DNA from: Gammaproteobacteria bacterium
GTDB lineage: Bacteria; Pseudomonadota; Gammaproteobacteria; Chromatiales; Chromatiaceae
Direction of reading: 5' to 3'
DNA: 5,979 bases
NCBI GenBank assembly: GCA_015767355.1
Contig: JADWMH010000128.1
Span: 1-5,979 of the forward strand
In this document: positions 4,837 through 5,979 of the stretch, piece by piece
Layout of the letters: every line of letters begins with the position of its first letter
How positions within the stretch are numbered: position 1 is the first letter of the stretch
Translations under genes and position numbers: made by a program
The notes under the pieces: generated by a model
The model's database searches: none
The model's input: only the letters and a program-made list of their open reading frames with translations
Told to the model about the DNA's origin: nothing

Positions 4837-5677
4837 ATCGCTTCACCAGATCATGATCACTGCCAAGGGTATTAAAGACCTTCAGCATCGTTTTTTGAGC
4901 GTAGTTGTCATGGTAGCCCTGCTCGATCTCCATGATATCCACAAGCAGTTGCAGGGCTGCTTCAAACTCGCCGTTCAAAATATAGAATGCGGAGAGCTCT
5001 ACCTTGGCATGCAGATCGCCAGGTTCATGCTCAACCTGCTCAATCAGTGCTTCCACATCAGTGATGTTATCTGCAATCAGCATGAAACCAAGTTCATCCC
5101 GCAGCGCATTCACCTCGCTCATCGCACTGATCTCCTGCGGCAATGATGTCAGGAAGGTCAGCGCTTCGGAGTAACGCCGCTCGTGCTTCAGCAACTTGCA
5201 AAGCGCTATCGGGAGTCGCGGATTGGCAGGATCATTGACGATAGCATCCGAGATGCCGGCATACGCCTGCTGCTGATCGCCCCTTGAGTATTTTGCAATT
5301 GCATCGGCTAACAGCTGGTCTGAATCCCGCGCCACATACTGATTCAGGCGGTTGATCAACTCGGCCTCGGATTGATACCCATGCAGGGTTTCAACGACTT
5401 TTTCATGACGAAAAAGTTTCAGCGTCGGCAGACTGGCAATGCCGTATTCCGCAGTAATTTTGACCTCGGCATCTGCATCAACATTGACAAGCAGCAGTCG
5501 GCCGTCATAACCATGGATAAGTTTATCCAGGACCGGGTATTGACGCAGGCAGGGCCCTGCCTTCCTCGACCAGAAATTAACCAGCACCGGCCCCCGGTTT
5601 GAATTCTTCAGCACCAGCGCTGCGAAATTTTCAGCATTGCCGGCATGGATATAGGGAGAATCGATGGTTTCGATCAT
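4805..5677 (-). CDS. cnoX: Thioredoxin-TPR protein of the CnoX/YbbN type (chaperedoxin-like)
   Basis: A 290-residue cytoplasmic protein, close to the 284 of E. coli CnoX. A thioredoxin fold (about residues 1-117) is followed by a helical tetratricopeptide-like part (about 118-290). In the thioredoxin domain, VLVNFWSRKAGPC (31-43) replaces the usual W-C-G-P-C: the first cysteine is Ala40 and only Cys43 remains. NVDADAE (65-71) and the cis-proline motif SLPT (Pro84) are intact. The TPR part carries ALCKLLKHERRYSEAL and LSAFYILNGEFEAALQLL. Loss of the CxxC pair, as in E. coli, argues for a holdase or scaffold more than a reductase. The start is placed at 5677 (MIETIDSPYIHAG). The frame stays open to an ATG at 5743, but those 22 extra residues (containing SVFSVCSVV) are encoded by a dispersed repeat. 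No good Shine-Dalgarno is seen. The symbol is by similarity; it overlaps hemG tail to tail. Confidence 0.85.
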   Translation of the reverse strand: MIETIDSPYIHAGNAENFAALVLKNSNRGPVLVNFWSRKAGPCLRQYPVLDKLIHGYDGRLLLVNVDADAEVKITAEYGIASLPTLKLFRHEKVVETLHGYQSEAELINRLNQYVARDSDQLLADAIAKYSRGDQQQAYAGISDAIVNDPANPRLPIALCKLLKHERRYSEALTFLTSLPQEISAMSEVNALRDELGFMLIADNITDVEALIEQVEHEPGDLHAKVELSAFYILNGEFEAALQLLVDIMEIEQGYHDNYAQKTMLKVFNTLGSDHDLVKRFRPNLRRYTH

Positions 5678-5684
5678 AGCAATA

Positions 5685-5776
5685 ACCACGGAACACACTG
5701 AAAACACGGAAAAAGAGGAGATCCATTTAAAAGCCAGCTCCATAGGAGCGAGTCACTCTTCCGTGTGTTCCGTGGT
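5685..5776. repeat. MITE-like dispersed element with 14-bp inverted ends
   Basis: ACCACGGAACACAC at 5685-5698 is the exact reverse complement of GTGTGTTCCGTGGT at 5763-5776, with 64 bases between. AATA flanks both ends (5681-5684 and 5777-5780), as a short target duplication would. Inside are ACACGGAAAAAGAGG and a small palindrome GCTCC-ATA-GGAGC (5737-5749). The right end is shared over 19 bases with 394-412. It codes for nothing itself, but both strands stay open across it. The plus frame reads TTEHTENTEKEE and the minus frame SVFSVCSVV, a pattern I recall from many spurious hypothetical proteins annotated over this kind of repeat. It lies between two minus-strand genes, 7 bases from the proposed start of the CnoX-like gene. 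Confidence 0.8.
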
Positions 5777-5814
5777 AATAAAGGGAAATACCGCAAATGA
5801 TGTGAGAGTTCAGG

Positions 5815-5979
5815 TTACTTGGGGAAAAATTTATACTTCTGCCCGCCGATGGCTGCTTCGTACATCAACCCACCCCTGGCAACCGTAAAGGTAGCTACCC
5901 CTTTGTAGTATGAGCCAACAGTTTTTGCATCGTTCCTGCCTCCACTGATGCCGGCAGAGGTGCCTGCAGTCGAAGCAGT
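5815..5979 (-). CDS. Unidentified protein, C-terminal 54 residues (partial)
   Basis: An open frame enters from the right window edge on the minus strand and stops with TAA at 5815-5817. The visible 54 residues begin TASTAGTSAGISGG, a small-residue, low-complexity stretch. They continue with KTVGSYYKGVATFTVARGG and LMYEAAIGGQKYKFFPK, a beta-rich, basic C-terminus. The change from a Gly/Ser/Thr linker to an alternating hydrophobic pattern and the clean stop make real coding likely. I cannot name the family; the ending has the look of a small envelope or exported protein, but the N-terminus is outside the window. It would be transcribed toward the CnoX-like gene, 137 bases away across the dispersed element, so the two may or may not share a transcript. 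Confidence 0.65.
   Translation of the reverse strand, partial: TASTAGTSAGISGGRNDAKTVGSYYKGVATFTVARGGLMYEAAIGGQKYKFFPK

Noticed and set aside
4808..5146. Plus-strand open frame of 112 codons downstream of hemG
   Set aside because: It lies wholly antisense to the CnoX-like gene, whose thioredoxin and TPR features are clear.
5664..5888. Plus-strand open frame of 74 codons starting MVSIIAITTEHTENTEKEE
   Set aside because: It lies across the dispersed element and antisense to two minus-strand genes. The TTEHTENTEKE pattern is a product of the repeat, and the end is antisense to the partial gene at 5815-5979.

Overview
The window looks like ordinary chromosomal housekeeping DNA of a proteobacterium, most likely a gammaproteobacterium. 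The reasons are an L28/L33 ribosomal protein pair with a cysteine-free L33, a groES-groEL operon whose products closely resemble the E. coli proteins, a flavodoxin-type HemG, and a YbbN/CnoX-type thioredoxin-TPR protein. A perfect CIRCE operator before groES points to HrcA control. Enteric bacteria lack this, but several other gammaproteobacterial lineages have it. The genus cannot be named from the sequence.

Layout on the plus strand: the 3' end of rpmB (1-89), rpmG (101-268) and a strong terminator (295-320). A short intergenic region follows with a heptanucleotide array and a dispersed-repeat fragment. Next come a heat-shock-type promoter with CIRCE (449-503), groES (544-834), groEL (871-2523) and its terminator (2548-2575). 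A 322-base gap (2524-2845) holds an imperfect palindromic repeat and a second heptanucleotide array. After it lie a DUF533 (YebE-like) membrane-associated protein with an expanded glycine-rich repeat region (2846-3814), a terminator, an unrecognised small exported protein (3895-4230) and hemG (4276-4836).

On the minus strand, a thioredoxin-TPR protein of the CnoX type (4805-5677) converges on hemG and overlaps its 3' end by 32 bp. Upstream of it lies a roughly 92-bp element with 14-bp perfect inverted ends and AATA on both sides. Beyond that is the C-terminal end of an unidentified gene that runs off the window (5815-5979, minus).

Three genes share a theme of protein quality control: GroES and GroEL form the chaperonin, and CnoX-type proteins in E. 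coli hold oxidised clients and dock on GroEL. HemG belongs to haem synthesis and has no obvious link to them. No clearly new multi-gene system is visible. The most noteworthy points are the small dispersed repeats (one creates a false N-terminal extension of the CnoX-like gene), the heptamer array touching the ribosome binding site of the DUF533 gene, the repeat expansion inside that gene, and the altered AGPC active-site motif of the CnoX-like protein.
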